A program made the position numbers and the translations under genes. Below, one piece after another: positions 1-8,881 of a stretch of DNA of 64,000 nucleotides. The notes under the pieces are model-generated. The model was given only the letters and a program-made list of their open reading frames with translations, made no database searches and had not been told where the DNA came from. Position 1 is the stretch's first letter; each line of letters begins with the position of its first letter. The stretch is taken from the NCBI RefSeq assembly GCF_000716715.1, contig NZ_JNYJ01000027.1, forward strand, positions 1-64,000, in the 5' to 3' direction. Origin of the DNA: Dactylosporangium aurantiacum (GTDB taxonomy: Bacteria > Actinomycetota > Actinomycetes > Mycobacteriales > Micromonosporaceae).

Positions 1-25
1 CGGACCTGCCACCAGCCGCGTTTGA

Positions 26-1083
26 GACACTGCACCAAGCCCGCCTCACCGAGGCAGGCCCCCAACCCGTTTAGCCGCTACCAAACCCGGGGCGGTTCAG
101 GACGACCCCACCATCATGGCGTGGGAGCTCATGAACGAGCCCCGCTACGAGAACCAGACCCCGAACGAGAACGTCAGCGGCACCACCCTGCGCGCCTGGG
201 TCGACGAGATGGGCGCGTTCGTCAAGGGCATCGACCCCAACCACCTGCTCGGCACCGGCCTGGAGGGCCACGAGACCCGCTACGGCTTCGGCGGCGACGA
301 CGGCAACCCCTTCGTGTACATCCACCAGTCGCCGTACATCGACTTCACCCCGGCGCACCCGTACCCGTCGGAGTCGTGGGCGAACCTCAGTCTGGAGCAG
401 ACCAAGACCCTGGTCCGGGCCTGAATCAACGACTCGCACAACGTCGTCGGCAAGCCCTTCTTCGTGGGCGAGTTCAACGTCCACAACGTCGACCGCACCG
501 CCTGGTTCAGCGCCCTGTTTCAGCGACTTCGAGGCCGCCGGCGGCGACGGCAGCGCCTTCCGGTGGTACTCCGACACCAACGTCGACGGCAAGTTCGGCG
601 TCATGAAGGGCGCCCCCGAGCTCGCCCCGTTCCGCACCCACTCCACCAACATGATCGCCAAGAGCGGCGGCGTCCTGCCCAGCGCGTCGGTGTCGCCCTC
701 GACCGGCACTTCCCCAAGCGCGTCGGCCTCGGCTTCGGGCAGTCCCGTTCCGCCGGGTGCCTGCAGTGTCCATTATGGACTTTCCGGCTGGGGCACCACC
801 TTCAACGGTGACGTCACGATCCGCAACACCGGCACCACCCCGATCACCGGCTGGGCGTTGCGCTGGACCTTCCCCGGCAACCAGGTCGTGACGAACATGT
901 GGAACGCCGTGCCCACCCAGTCCGGCAAGCAGGTGACCGCCACCAACCCGGCCGGCTACGACACCACCATCGCGGCCGGCGGCAGCCTCAACTTCGGCTT
1001 CAGCGCCACCTCGGTCCCCGGCACCAACGGCATCCCGGCCACGTTCACTCTGAACGGGCCGCGCCCGCCCGCCTGCGCGACGA
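26..1083 (+). pseudogene. Decayed secreted GH5 glycanase (cellulase/mannanase-like) with CBM2
   Basis: This is the remnant of an extracellular endo-glycanase. Around 101-150 the frame reads DDPTIMAWELMNEPR, which carries the GH5 acid/base Glu. VGEFN near 466-480 carries the nucleophile Glu. A Ser/Pro/Ala linker follows at about 690-750, then a cellulose-binding CBM2 (CSVHYGLSGWG to FTLNG, about 760-1050). Lesions: an upstream in-frame TGA at 23-25, an in-frame TGA at 422-424 where Trp is expected (LVRA-stop-INDSH), and an extra T in the TTT at 518-520 that shifts the frame. The end of CBM2 also lacks a stop and runs open into the convergent gene. The N-terminal half is absent or lies left of the window. 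The family is clear, but GH5 subfamily and substrate (cellulose or mannan) are not. Confidence 0.75.
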
Positions 1084-1115
1084 CGGGGCGCCACGGCTGC
1101 TCGCGCGGCGCCCCG
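1084..1115. terminator. Hairpin after the GH5/CBM2 remnant
   Basis: A perfect 9-bp stem (CGGGGCGCC at 1084-1092, GGCGCCCCG at 1107-1115) with a 14-nt loop sits where the CBM2 gene should end. It has no T-run, as is usual in actinomycetes. The rest of 1116-1279, up to the convergent DUF4132 gene, shows no gene. Confidence 0.5.
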
Positions 1116-1279
1116 CCCGAGCCCTCGACCGGCGCCACCGGCGCGCGGTCGCAGGACGACAGGCCACGCGGTCGCCTGCGTCCCTCACCGTCGACGCGCC
1201 CGGGCACCCTCACCACAGCCGGCACGCCCGGCCGGAGCCGGCGGCAGGTGGGGCGTCGCGGTGCGGGGCGCGACGGGTG

Positions 1280-4200
1280 TCAGGGGCCGAGGACCTCGGT
1301 CAGGTCGCGGAGCAGCTCCGACGCGGTGATGTCGTCGAGTGCGGCGAACGTGCGGCTCAGCTGCCGCGGCCGCCAGTCGCCCCAGGGGCGGTCGTTGAGC
1401 CAGACGGTGGTGACCTCCTGGTCGGGGGCGTACTGGTGGGCGCCGATCGGGATGCCCGGGTTGAGGTCGAGCACGACGGCGTGGCCGGTCGGGGTGGCGC
1501 GCCAGATCCAGCCCTGGACGCCGGCGTCCTGCGGGGTGCCGCGCTGCCAGCCGCGGCGCTCCAGGCCCAGCAGGGTCGTCGTGGGGACCTTCCGGCCGGC
1601 GAAGCGGGCCAGCTCCGGCGCGGCCTGCTCGTCGGCGGTCAGCTCGTGCACGGGGCGGCCCAGCTGGGTGAACGGCTGCAGGATCTCGTAGTCGGCGAAC
1701 ACCGCGGACCAGGTGGCCAGCGAGGCGCCGAGCCGGCGGGGGTGGGCGACGCCGACCATGGCGTCCGGTGGCAGCTCGTAGGTGTCGTCGTCGGCGTCGG
1801 CGTAGGTGCCGTCCTCGGCGACCCGGAACGCGACCGGTGCGACATCCGCGGCGGCGCCCGAGGCCGAGTCCCGCACGGTGGCGGTCCAGACCAGGCGCCG
1901 GACGATCTGGCCGAGCAGCGGATGCGTGACCAGGTGGTCGTGGAACGACGAGGCGGTCCAGCGGCGCTGGGTGACCATCGCGGTCTCCAGGCGGTGGATC
2001 TGGTCGGCGGCGATCGTGCGCACGTCCTTCTTCAGGGCGGTGTAGCGCTGGTACGCCGCCGGCGCCAGCTCCTGGTCGTCGCGGGCGCCCGGCTTCGGCA
2101 GGTCCTTGCGGCGGGCGCCGGTGCCGTCGATGACATACGGCTTGAGCTGCTCGTCGAAGCGGATCACGAACTGGCGGGGACCGTAGTCCAGGCGCAGCGA
2201 GCCGGTGGAGTCAAGGCCGAGGTCGGGCACGAGCCGGTCGGCGAGCTGCTCCGCGGTCAGGCCCAGCCGGGCGGCGACCTCGGCGACCTTCTCCGTCGCC
2301 CGCTCCTTGAGGCCCTTGAACTTGGCCTTCTGAGCGATGCCGCTCAGGTGGGTCAGCGCCAGGTCTGAACCGATCCCGGCGAGCACGTCGAGCCCGGTGA
2401 CGGCCTTGGCGTGGCCGCCCTCGCCGGGCCAGGCGCGGATCACCGGCGACAGCCGGCGCACGGTGTCGTCGTCGCCGAGCCATTCCAGCGCCTGCAGCGG
2501 CCACGGCTCCTTCGGCGGCGCGCCGACCGCCTGCCACTGGATGAACACCGCCCACCCGAACTCGGCCAGTGAGCGCCGGTCGAGCGCCGCGAGGGCGATC
2601 GGCACCCCGGCATACACCTCGCCGGGGCGGGAGATGGCCAGCATCGTGCACAGGTGCCGGGCCGGCTCGTCGCCGAGGGCGGCGGTGCGGTCCTTGAGCA
2701 GGATCCGGGGCAGCAGGCTGGGGTCGGCCCACGCCGGCAGGTCGGGGATCTTCGCCGGCAGGGTCTGCAGTGCGCTGCCACCGACCAGGGTCCGCACGGC
2801 GGCGGCCGCGTCCGGGCCGTGCTCGGCGGCAGCGGCGAGGACCTCGTCGCGGTGCCGCTGCGCGATCGTGCGCAGCGACTCCTCGGCCGCGCGGCGGGCG
2901 GGGCCGGCCGGGCCCAGCGCCGCCGGGACCAGCGCCAGGGCCGCGTCCGCGGGGTGCCGGTCGAACCAGGCCAGGACGACGCCGCGCAGCGACTTGAGCC
3001 GCACCAGCGTGGCGGCCATGTGCGTGGCCACCTCCGGGGCGGCGAACGGCAGCAGCAGCTCCGTGCACCCGGCCTGGTCCTCGGCGGCGAGGTGCACGGC
3101 GGCCGGCAGCGCCAACAGCTCATGGCGGGCCACGAGCTGCGGGAACCACTGCGGGCTGTCCCAGACCCGCTTCGGCCGCCAGCCGGGCAGCAGGGACCGC
3201 ACGACGTCGTTGGGGGCGGTGAGCATGAGCGTCACCTCGTGGTGGCCCTCCAGCGAACCGGACCGGTAGTGCTCGGTCGCCTCCTCGATCGACGTCTCCA
3301 GCCGCCACCAGTCGGCGGGCCGGGCCCGCATGGCGGCCCAGGCGTCGCGCTCGCCGGGCGCCCACCGGATGACCGGCGCCGCGGTGCAGGTGAGCCCGGG
3401 CAGGACGACCGGCTTCGCCGGCTCCTGCCGGACCGTCCACGGCGGGGTGACGAGGACCTCGGGCAGCGCCGACGGCGGTGCGTCCGGCACGGCGCTGAGG
3501 TCGGCCAGCAGCGCCTCGACCCGCTCCCGCGCCGGCGTCGGCAGCGCCGGCAGCTCCCCGGCGACCAGGTCCCGGTTAGCCAGCACGTGCACCCGCAGCA
3601 GGTCGGCCGCGTCGCGCCGGTCGGTGCCGGCGAGCAGGCGCAGGGCCCGCCGGGGGAAGCGGCGGGCCGCGTCGAGGGTGGCCAGCGGCACGTACTTGCG
3701 GTCGAGGCGCTCGACCAGCGCGCCGAACGCCTCGTCGGTCGGCAGCTGCGCCAGGATGCCCAGCAGGCGCTGCTGCGTCTCGGCGTCGAGGTGGCCGGTG
3801 TCCAGCCACGCGATGACGTGCGGGGTGACGGCGGTGCCGGCGCCGTCGATCGCGGTGGCGAGCGCCTCGGCGTCCCGGGCGAGCCACGGCGTGCCGGACG
3901 GGGCGACCTGGTCCAGGTGCGTGCCGGTGGCGGCCGCGCACCACAGCAGCTTGCCCACATACTGATCGGCGCGGCCGCCGGCCAGGGCCGCGCAGTCCTC
4001 GTCGACCCAGGCGCGCTCGCCGGGCGCCAGGAACGTCGTGGCGACGCGCCGCTGCGGCGAGTGCTGCCGGTGCCCACGCAGCGCGGCGACGGCCGCCGCG
4101 TGCTCGTCGTCGGTGGCGACCGCGAGCGCCGCCCGGACCCGCCCGGCCAGTGCCACCCAGTGCGGGAAGTAGGCCCAGCCGTCCAGGGCGCGCCAGACCA

Positions 4201-4621
4201 GCCGCGGCGGGACCTGCCGGCCGTTGTGCCAGTAACCGCCGCAGTCCAGGCCGACCGCGCCGACCGCGGCCTCGGCCGCGAACACCACGCCACGGGTGGC
4301 GGTCCACAGGTCCGCGAGCTTGGCGAGCCGGGCGGTGCGGTCCCAGCCGACGTCGTACGAAACCAGCGCGGCGAGCACACCGGCGCCCGCGGCCGGGCCG
4401 GTGACCGGGTCGGCCAGGTAGGCGCGGGCGGCCGCGACCAGCTCGGGGTCGCTGTCGGGGTGCGTCAGCCGGGCCTCGATCGCGTCCGACGCGGCAGCCA
4501 GCACCTCGGCGCCGCGGGCCCGGTCGAGCCTGACCGCCGGGCCGGGCGCCCCGCCGCGGCGCGGGATGAACACCTTGCGCCACGCGGCGGAGAACACCAG
4601 CAGGTCCTCGTCGTCGGTCAC
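1280..4621 (-). CDS. DUF4132 domain-containing protein
   Basis: This is a large cytoplasmic protein of 1113 aa, resembling the MolR/YehI-type DUF4132 family, whose biochemical role is unknown. The C-terminal third is the recognisable DUF4132 part: it runs from about residue 830 (LRLDYGPRQFVIRFDEQLKP), through a Lys/Arg-rich helix ending in TAMVTQRRWTASSFHDHL, to ADYEILQPFTQLGRPVHEL and a closing Trp-rich segment. The first 800 residues look like an alpha-helical HEAT-like solenoid rich in Ala, Leu and Arg. There is no signal peptide and no transmembrane segment. The GTG start is supported by GAGGAGG about 6 nt upstream. The next gene upstream on this strand is separated by only about 60 nt of AT-richer sequence. 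Function not assigned. Confidence 0.85.
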   Translation of the reverse strand: MTDDEDLLVFSAAWRKVFIPRRGGAPGPAVRLDRARGAEVLAAASDAIEARLTHPDSDPELVAAARAYLADPVTGPAAGAGVLAALVSYDVGWDRTARLAKLADLWTATRGVVFAAEAAVGAVGLDCGGYWHNGRQVPPRLVWRALDGWAYFPHWVALAGRVRAALAVATDDEHAAAVAALRGHRQHSPQRRVATTFLAPGERAWVDEDCAALAGGRADQYVGKLLWCAAATGTHLDQVAPSGTPWLARDAEALATAIDGAGTAVTPHVIAWLDTGHLDAETQQRLLGILAQLPTDEAFGALVERLDRKYVPLATLDAARRFPRRALRLLAGTDRRDAADLLRVHVLANRDLVAGELPALPTPARERVEALLADLSAVPDAPPSALPEVLVTPPWTVRQEPAKPVVLPGLTCTAAPVIRWAPGERDAWAAMRARPADWWRLETSIEEATEHYRSGSLEGHHEVTLMLTAPNDVVRSLLPGWRPKRVWDSPQWFPQLVARHELLALPAAVHLAAEDQAGCTELLLPFAAPEVATHMAATLVRLKSLRGVVLAWFDRHPADAALALVPAALGPAGPARRAAEESLRTIAQRHRDEVLAAAAEHGPDAAAAVRTLVGGSALQTLPAKIPDLPAWADPSLLPRILLKDRTAALGDEPARHLCTMLAISRPGEVYAGVPIALAALDRRSLAEFGWAVFIQWQAVGAPPKEPWPLQALEWLGDDDTVRRLSPVIRAWPGEGGHAKAVTGLDVLAGIGSDLALTHLSGIAQKAKFKGLKERATEKVAEVAARLGLTAEQLADRLVPDLGLDSTGSLRLDYGPRQFVIRFDEQLKPYVIDGTGARRKDLPKPGARDDQELAPAAYQRYTALKKDVRTIAADQIHRLETAMVTQRRWTASSFHDHLVTHPLLGQIVRRLVWTATVRDSASGAAADVAPVAFRVAEDGTYADADDDTYELPPDAMVGVAHPRRLGASLATWSAVFADYEILQPFTQLGRPVHELTADEQAAPELARFAGRKVPTTTLLGLERRGWQRGTPQDAGVQGWIWRATPTGHAVVLDLNPGIPIGAHQYAPDQEVTTVWLNDRPWGDWRPRQLSRTFAALDDITASELLRDLTEVLGP

Positions 4622-4678
4622 CGCAGCCTCCTCGTCCAGTGCGACGCGGCCACTCTAGCGACGACCACCGACAAAAAT

Positions 4679-7024
4679 TCAGGCGCCGACGTACGCCGCC
4701 AGATGCGTCCCGGTCAGCGTCGCCCTGCGCTCGACGAGGTCCCGCGGCGTGCCGGTGAACACGACCCGCCCGCCGTCGTGCCCGGCGCCCGGCCCGAGGT
4801 CGATGATCCAGTCCGCGTGCGCCATGACCGCCTGGTGGTGCTCGACCACGATGACCGACTTGCCCGCGTCGACCAGCCGGTCCAGCAGACCCAGCAGGTG
4901 CGCCACGTCGGCGAGGTGCAGCCCGGCGGTCGGCTCGTCCAGCACGTACACGCCGCCCTTGTCCGCCATGTGCGTGGCCAGCTTCAACCGCTGCCGCTCA
5001 CCGCCGGACAGCGTCGTCAGCGGCTGGCCGAGGCTCAGGTAGCCGAGCCCCACGTCGTCGAGGCGGCCGAGGATCGCGTGCGCCGCCGGCGTGTGCGCGT
5101 CCGACCCGGGACCGAAGAACGCCAGCGCGTCCGTCACCGACATGGCGAGCACCTCGCTGATGTCGCGCCCGCCGAGGTGGTGCTCCAGCACCGACGCCTC
5201 GAACCGCTTGCCCTCGCACACCTCGCAGACGGTGGCGACGCCCGCCATCACGACCAGGTCGGTGTAGATGACGCCGTTGCCGTTGCAGTTCGGGCAGGCA
5301 CCCTCGGAGTTCGCGCTGAACAGCGCCGGTTTCACGCCGTTGGCCTTCGCGAACGCCTTCCGGATCGGCTCCAGCAGTCCGGTGTACGTGGCCGGGCTGC
5401 TGCGCCGTGAGCCGCGGATCGGTCCCTGGTCGACCGAGACGACGCCCGCGCCGGGCGGGATCGAGCCGTGCACGAGCGAGCTCTTGCCGGAGCCGGCCAC
5501 GCCGGTGACCACGCACAGCACCCCGAGCGGGATGTCGACGTCCACGTCGTGCAGGTTGTGCAGGCTCGCGCCGCGGATCCGCAGGGCGCCCTTCGCGGCG
5601 CGTACCGCCGGCTTGAGCTTCGCCCGGTCGTCGAGGTGGCGGCCGGTGACCGTACCGCTGCCGCGCAGGCCTTCCACGGTGCCCTCGAAGCAGATGGTCC
5701 CGCCGCCCGCACCCGCGCCCGGGCCGAGGTCCACGACGTGGTCGGCGATCGCGATCACCTCCGGCTTGTGCTCCACGACCAGGACCGTGTTGCCCTTGTC
5801 CCGCAGGCGCCGCAGCAGGTCGTTCATCCGCTGGATGTCGTGCGGGTGCAGGCCGATGGTCGGCTCGTCGAACACGTACGTGACGTCGGTCAGCGGCGAG
5901 CCGAGGTGCCGGATCATCTTGACCCGCTGCGACTCGCCGCCGGAAAGGGTGCCCGACGCGCGGTCCAGCGACAGGTACCCCAGCCCGATCTCCACGAACG
6001 AGTCCAGCGTGTGCCGCAGCGCGGCGACCAGCGGCGCGACCGACGGCTCGGCGAGCCCGCCGACCCACTCGGCGAGGTCGCTGATCTGCATGGCGCACGC
6101 GTCGGCGATGTTACGGCCGTCGATCTTCGACGAGCGGGCCTCCTCGCTCAGCCGGCTGCCGCCGCACTCGGGGCAGGTCGCGAAGACCACCGCCCGCTCC
6201 ACGAACGCCCGCACGTGCGACTGCAGCGCGTCGACGTCCTTGGACAGCATCGACTTCTGGATCTTCGGGATGAGGCCCTCGTACGTGAGGTTGATACCGT
6301 CGACCTTGATCTTCGTCGGCTCCCGGTGCAGCAGGTCGTGCAGTTCCCGCTTCGTGTACCTGCGGATCGGCTTGTCCATGTCGAAGTAGCCGCTGCCGCT
6401 GAAGATGCGCCCGAACCACCCCTCCATGCTGTAGCCGGGGACCGTGAGGGCGCCCTCGTTGAGGGACTTGCTGTCGTCGTACAGCTGCGAAAGATCGATG
6501 TCATTGACCTTGCCGCGACCCTCGCAGCGCGGGCACATGCCGCCGGTGATGCTGAAGCTGCGGCGCTCCTTGATCGTCTGTCCGGCCTTCTTGACGGTGA
6601 CCGCGCCCGCGCCGCTGATCGAGGCGACGTTGAACGAGAACGCCTGCGGCGAGCCGATGTGCGGCTGGCCCAGCCGGCTGAACAGGATGCGCAGCATCGC
6701 GTTGGCGTCGGTGGCGGTGCCGACGGTGGAGCGCGGGTCGGCGCCCATCCGCTGCTGGTCGACGATGATCGCGGTGGTGAGCCCTTCGAGGACGTCGACG
6801 TCGGGCCGCGCCAGGGTCGGCATGAACCCCTGCACGAACGTGCTGTACGTCTCGTTGATCAGCCGCTGCGACTCCGCGGCGATCGTGCCGAACACCAGCG
6901 AGCTCTTGCCGGAGCCGGACACGCCGGTGAACACGGTCAGCTGCCGCTTCGGGATCTCGACGCTGACGTCCTTGAGGTTGTTCACGCGCGCGCCGCGCAC
7001 CCGGATCAGCTCGTGGGTCATCAT
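4679..7024 (-). CDS. UvrA-like ABC-type ATPase (DrrC/UvrA2 class)
   Basis: This 781-aa tandem ABC ATPase belongs to the UvrA family. It has two Walker A loops (GVSGSGKSSLVFG near residue 35 and GVAGSGKSSLVHG near 510), two signature loops (SGGESQRVK and SGGERQRLK) and three CxxC zinc-finger halves (CPRCEGRG, CPECGGSR, CPNCNGNG/CEVCEGKR). Genuine UvrA has about 950 residues; this protein is shorter and fits the UvrA2/DrrC group, which lacks the UvrB-interaction region. Members of that group are linked to tolerance of DNA-binding drugs, so a drug-release role is plausible but inferred. Its ATG overlaps the TGA of the upstream WYL regulator (ATGATGA), so the two are translationally coupled. Confidence 0.9.
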   Translation of the reverse strand: MMTHELIRVRGARVNNLKDVSVEIPKRQLTVFTGVSGSGKSSLVFGTIAAESQRLINETYSTFVQGFMPTLARPDVDVLEGLTTAIIVDQQRMGADPRSTVGTATDANAMLRILFSRLGQPHIGSPQAFSFNVASISGAGAVTVKKAGQTIKERRSFSITGGMCPRCEGRGKVNDIDLSQLYDDSKSLNEGALTVPGYSMEGWFGRIFSGSGYFDMDKPIRRYTKRELHDLLHREPTKIKVDGINLTYEGLIPKIQKSMLSKDVDALQSHVRAFVERAVVFATCPECGGSRLSEEARSSKIDGRNIADACAMQISDLAEWVGGLAEPSVAPLVAALRHTLDSFVEIGLGYLSLDRASGTLSGGESQRVKMIRHLGSPLTDVTYVFDEPTIGLHPHDIQRMNDLLRRLRDKGNTVLVVEHKPEVIAIADHVVDLGPGAGAGGGTICFEGTVEGLRGSGTVTGRHLDDRAKLKPAVRAAKGALRIRGASLHNLHDVDVDIPLGVLCVVTGVAGSGKSSLVHGSIPPGAGVVSVDQGPIRGSRRSSPATYTGLLEPIRKAFAKANGVKPALFSANSEGACPNCNGNGVIYTDLVVMAGVATVCEVCEGKRFEASVLEHHLGGRDISEVLAMSVTDALAFFGPGSDAHTPAAHAILGRLDDVGLGYLSLGQPLTTLSGGERQRLKLATHMADKGGVYVLDEPTAGLHLADVAHLLGLLDRLVDAGKSVIVVEHHQAVMAHADWIIDLGPGAGHDGGRVVFTGTPRDLVERRATLTGTHLAAYVGA

Positions 7025-8064
7025 CGCTCCGTCCTCGTGCCGTTGCCGTCCACGCTATCGGCCGCCGCTCGGCCCGCGCTTCTCGATTCCTGATCATCCA
7101 CGGGGGCACCGGCGTCACCGGCGGAGGCGGCGGCCAGCAGCCGCGAGCCGACGGCCCCGACGGTGTGCCGCAGCTCGGGGCCGCCGACGACGCGGAACGG
7201 CACCGGCAGCGCGGCGAGCTGCTCGGCGTACCACCACGGGTTGCCGGTCGAGCCCACCAGCCGGCACCGGTCGCCGTCGACGGCCTGGAGCCTGCCCAGC
7301 GTCGGCGGTACGCGCAACGCCAGCGTCTCCAGCGGCGCCTCGATGACCAGCTCGACGGCGTACTCCCAACCCACGGCGAGGTGCTCCTCGAGGACCGCGA
7401 CCGCGTCGAACGGCGCCGGCGGGTCGAACGCGGCGTCGAGCACCTCGACCTGCCGGATCCGGTCGATGCGGTACGCCCGCCGCGCCGCCACCCGGTGCGA
7501 CCAGCACACCACGTACCACCGGCCGTGCCGGACGACGACCGCCCACGGGTCGACCTCGGCGTCCCACTCGGTGCCGGACTCGCCGCGGTACCGCATCCGC
7601 AACCGCCGCGCATCGGAGCACGCCTGCACCAGCGTGGCCGTCACCTGCGGGTCGGGGCGGGCGGCGGCGCGGTCCGGGGCCGACGCGGCGGCCCGCCGCA
7701 CCGCGTCGGCCTGCGCCGCGACCTGCTCGGGCAGCGCCCGCACCAGCTTGCCGAGGGCGGCGCCGACCGGGCCGGCCGGGTCGCCGGCGTCGTGGTGCCC
7801 GTCGAGGACGGCCATGACCAGGCCGAGCGCCTCCGCGGCGGTGAATGTCAGCGGCGGCAGCCGCAGCCCGCGGCCGACGCGGTAGCCGCCGTACGGCCCG
7901 CGCACCGACTCGATCGGGATGCCGGCGTCGCGCAGCACCCCCACGCAGCGCCGGGCGGCCCGCTCCGACACGCCGAGCCGCGCCGCCAGCCGGTCGGCGG
8001 TGATCCCCGGGCTCGCCTGCAGGATCTCCAGCGCGAGCAGCGCCCGCGCGGCCGGACTCTCCAC
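7021..8064 (-). CDS. WYL-domain transcriptional regulator (HTH_11 + WYL)
   Basis: This is a 347-aa DeoR-like regulator. An N-terminal winged helix (LEILQASPGITADRLAARLGVSERAARRCVGVLRDAG) is followed by the wing GPYGGYRVG. A WYL domain occupies about 150-240 (MRYRGESGTEWDAEVDPWAVVVRHGRWYVVCW), then a C-terminal WCX extension. WYL domains usually sense nucleic acids or small ligands. I chose GTG at 8064 because GGAAGG lies just upstream and the HTH begins immediately. Longer upstream openings would overlap the divergent gene. Its stop overlaps the UvrA-like start, so it probably controls that ATPase. The dyad at 8080-8102 is a likely autoregulatory operator. Confidence 0.9.
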   Translation of the reverse strand: MESPAARALLALEILQASPGITADRLAARLGVSERAARRCVGVLRDAGIPIESVRGPYGGYRVGRGLRLPPLTFTAAEALGLVMAVLDGHHDAGDPAGPVGAALGKLVRALPEQVAAQADAVRRAAASAPDRAAARPDPQVTATLVQACSDARRLRMRYRGESGTEWDAEVDPWAVVVRHGRWYVVCWSHRVAARRAYRIDRIRQVEVLDAAFDPPAPFDAVAVLEEHLAVGWEYAVELVIEAPLETLALRVPPTLGRLQAVDGDRCRLVGSTGNPWWYAEQLAALPVPFRVVGGPELRHTVGAVGSRLLAAASAGDAGAPVDDQESRSAGRAAADSVDGNGTRTER

Positions 8065-8079
8065 AGGCGTCCTTCCCGG

Positions 8080-8102
8080 TTCCGGACGCGAAACGTCCGG
8101 AA
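8080..8102. promoter_or_regulatory. Candidate operator between WYL regulator and DinB-like gene
   Basis: A perfect inverted repeat, TTCCGGACG (8080-8088), CGAAA spacer, CGTCCGGAA (8094-8102), lies in the 58-nt divergent spacer. It occupies the -35 to -10 spacer of the plus-strand promoter (-10 TAGCGT at 8110) and sits 16 nt upstream of the WYL start. That position suits repression of both genes. The regulator assignment is inference. Confidence 0.55.
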
Positions 8103-8109
8103 TGCAGCC

Positions 8110-8115
8110 TAGCGT
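8110..8115 (+). promoter_or_regulatory. -10 element of a leaderless promoter (DinB-like gene)
   Basis: TAGCGT ends 8 nt before the ATG at 8123. The same TANNNT-to-start spacing recurs at many plus-strand genes in this window, indicating leaderless transcripts. Confidence 0.45.
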
Positions 8116-8122
8116 GACCGGC

Positions 8123-8659
8123 ATGATGTTGCAGGAGCCGTCGGCGACCGCCGGCGAGGCCGAGATGCTGCTGTTCGCCCTGGAGCGGTCCCGCGCCCAG
8201 TTCGCCTGGAAGAGCGGCGGCCTGGACGCCGCCGGGCTGCACCGCCCCCAGCCGCCGTCCACGCTGACCATCGCCGGGCTGCTCAAACACCTGGCGCTGG
8301 TCGAGGAGGCGTACACGATCGACTTCACCGGCCGGGCGCCCGGCCCGCCGCTGAACACGCCCGAGGCGGCCACCGACGTCAACTGGGTGTGGCGCAGCGC
8401 CGCCGACGACCCACCCGAGTACCTCTACGCGCTGTGGCACGGCGCGGTGGAGCGGTCCCGGGCCGCGATGGCCGCCGCGCTCGCCGACGGTGGCCTGGAC
8501 CAGCCGGGCAAGTACCGCACCGACGAGCACGGCGTCGCGCCGAACCTGCGCCGCCTCATCGTGGACCTGCACGACGAGTACGCCCGCCACGTCGGCCACG
8601 CCGACCTGCTGCGTGAGGCCATCGACGGGCTGGTGGGGGAGGACCCGCCACGTACGTGA
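8123..8659 (+). CDS. DinB-superfamily (DUF664) protein
   Basis: This is a 178-aa four-helix protein of the DinB/YfiT-like group. It starts EAEMLLFALERSRAQFAWKSGGLD and continues ST(L)TIAGLLKHLALVEEAY, which holds the first His expected of the metal-binding triad. A closing LIVDLHDEYARHVGHADLLREAIDG holds the other two. Family members are often thiol- or metal-dependent transferases (mycothiol- or bacillithiol-linked) or of unknown role. No substrate is suggested here. The gene is divergent from the WYL regulator and is probably part of its regulon. It starts 8 nt after a TAGCGT -10 box and has no Shine-Dalgarno, so it is probably leaderless. Confidence 0.8.
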   Translation: MMLQEPSATAGEAEMLLFALERSRAQFAWKSGGLDAAGLHRPQPPSTLTIAGLLKHLALVEEAYTIDFTGRAPGPPLNTPEAATDVNWVWRSAADDPPEYLYALWHGAVERSRAAMAAALADGGLDQPGKYRTDEHGVAPNLRRLIVDLHDEYARHVGHADLLREAIDGLVGEDPPRT

Positions 8660-8790
8660 ACCGTTGGTCCCGCAGCGACACGGCTCAGGTCTTGGCGTGC
8701 TCCGGCGGGTCGTAGCACGAACGGTCGCCTGGTACCACGGCATGAAACGGCTCCGCGTCCGCTGGGAACGCCGCGACGACACCCGATTGT

Positions 8791-8871
8791 GTCCCGCACC
8801 GGCGCGGTCGACAGATCCCGTTCGGGACCCGACGTCGGTCGGACGAAGTGCCGGACCGGCCGGTGCGGGAC
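8791..8871. terminator. Long-range hairpin between convergent genes
   Basis: A perfect 13-bp inverted repeat, GTCCCGCACCGGC (8791-8803) and GCCGGTGCGGGAC (8859-8871), brackets a further internal hairpin around GATCCCGTTCGGGACC. It lies in the roughly 220-nt gap between the DinB-like gene and the convergent membrane protein, so it most simply serves both as a terminator. A decayed mobile-element end is a less likely alternative. No gene is seen in 8660-8881. Confidence 0.45.
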
Positions 8872-8881
8872 GTACCTGCCC

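Noticed and set aside
2654..5410. Long plus-strand frame opposite the DUF4132 and UvrA-like genes
   Set aside because: It has no motif or start signal. Both minus-strand genes have clear family features.
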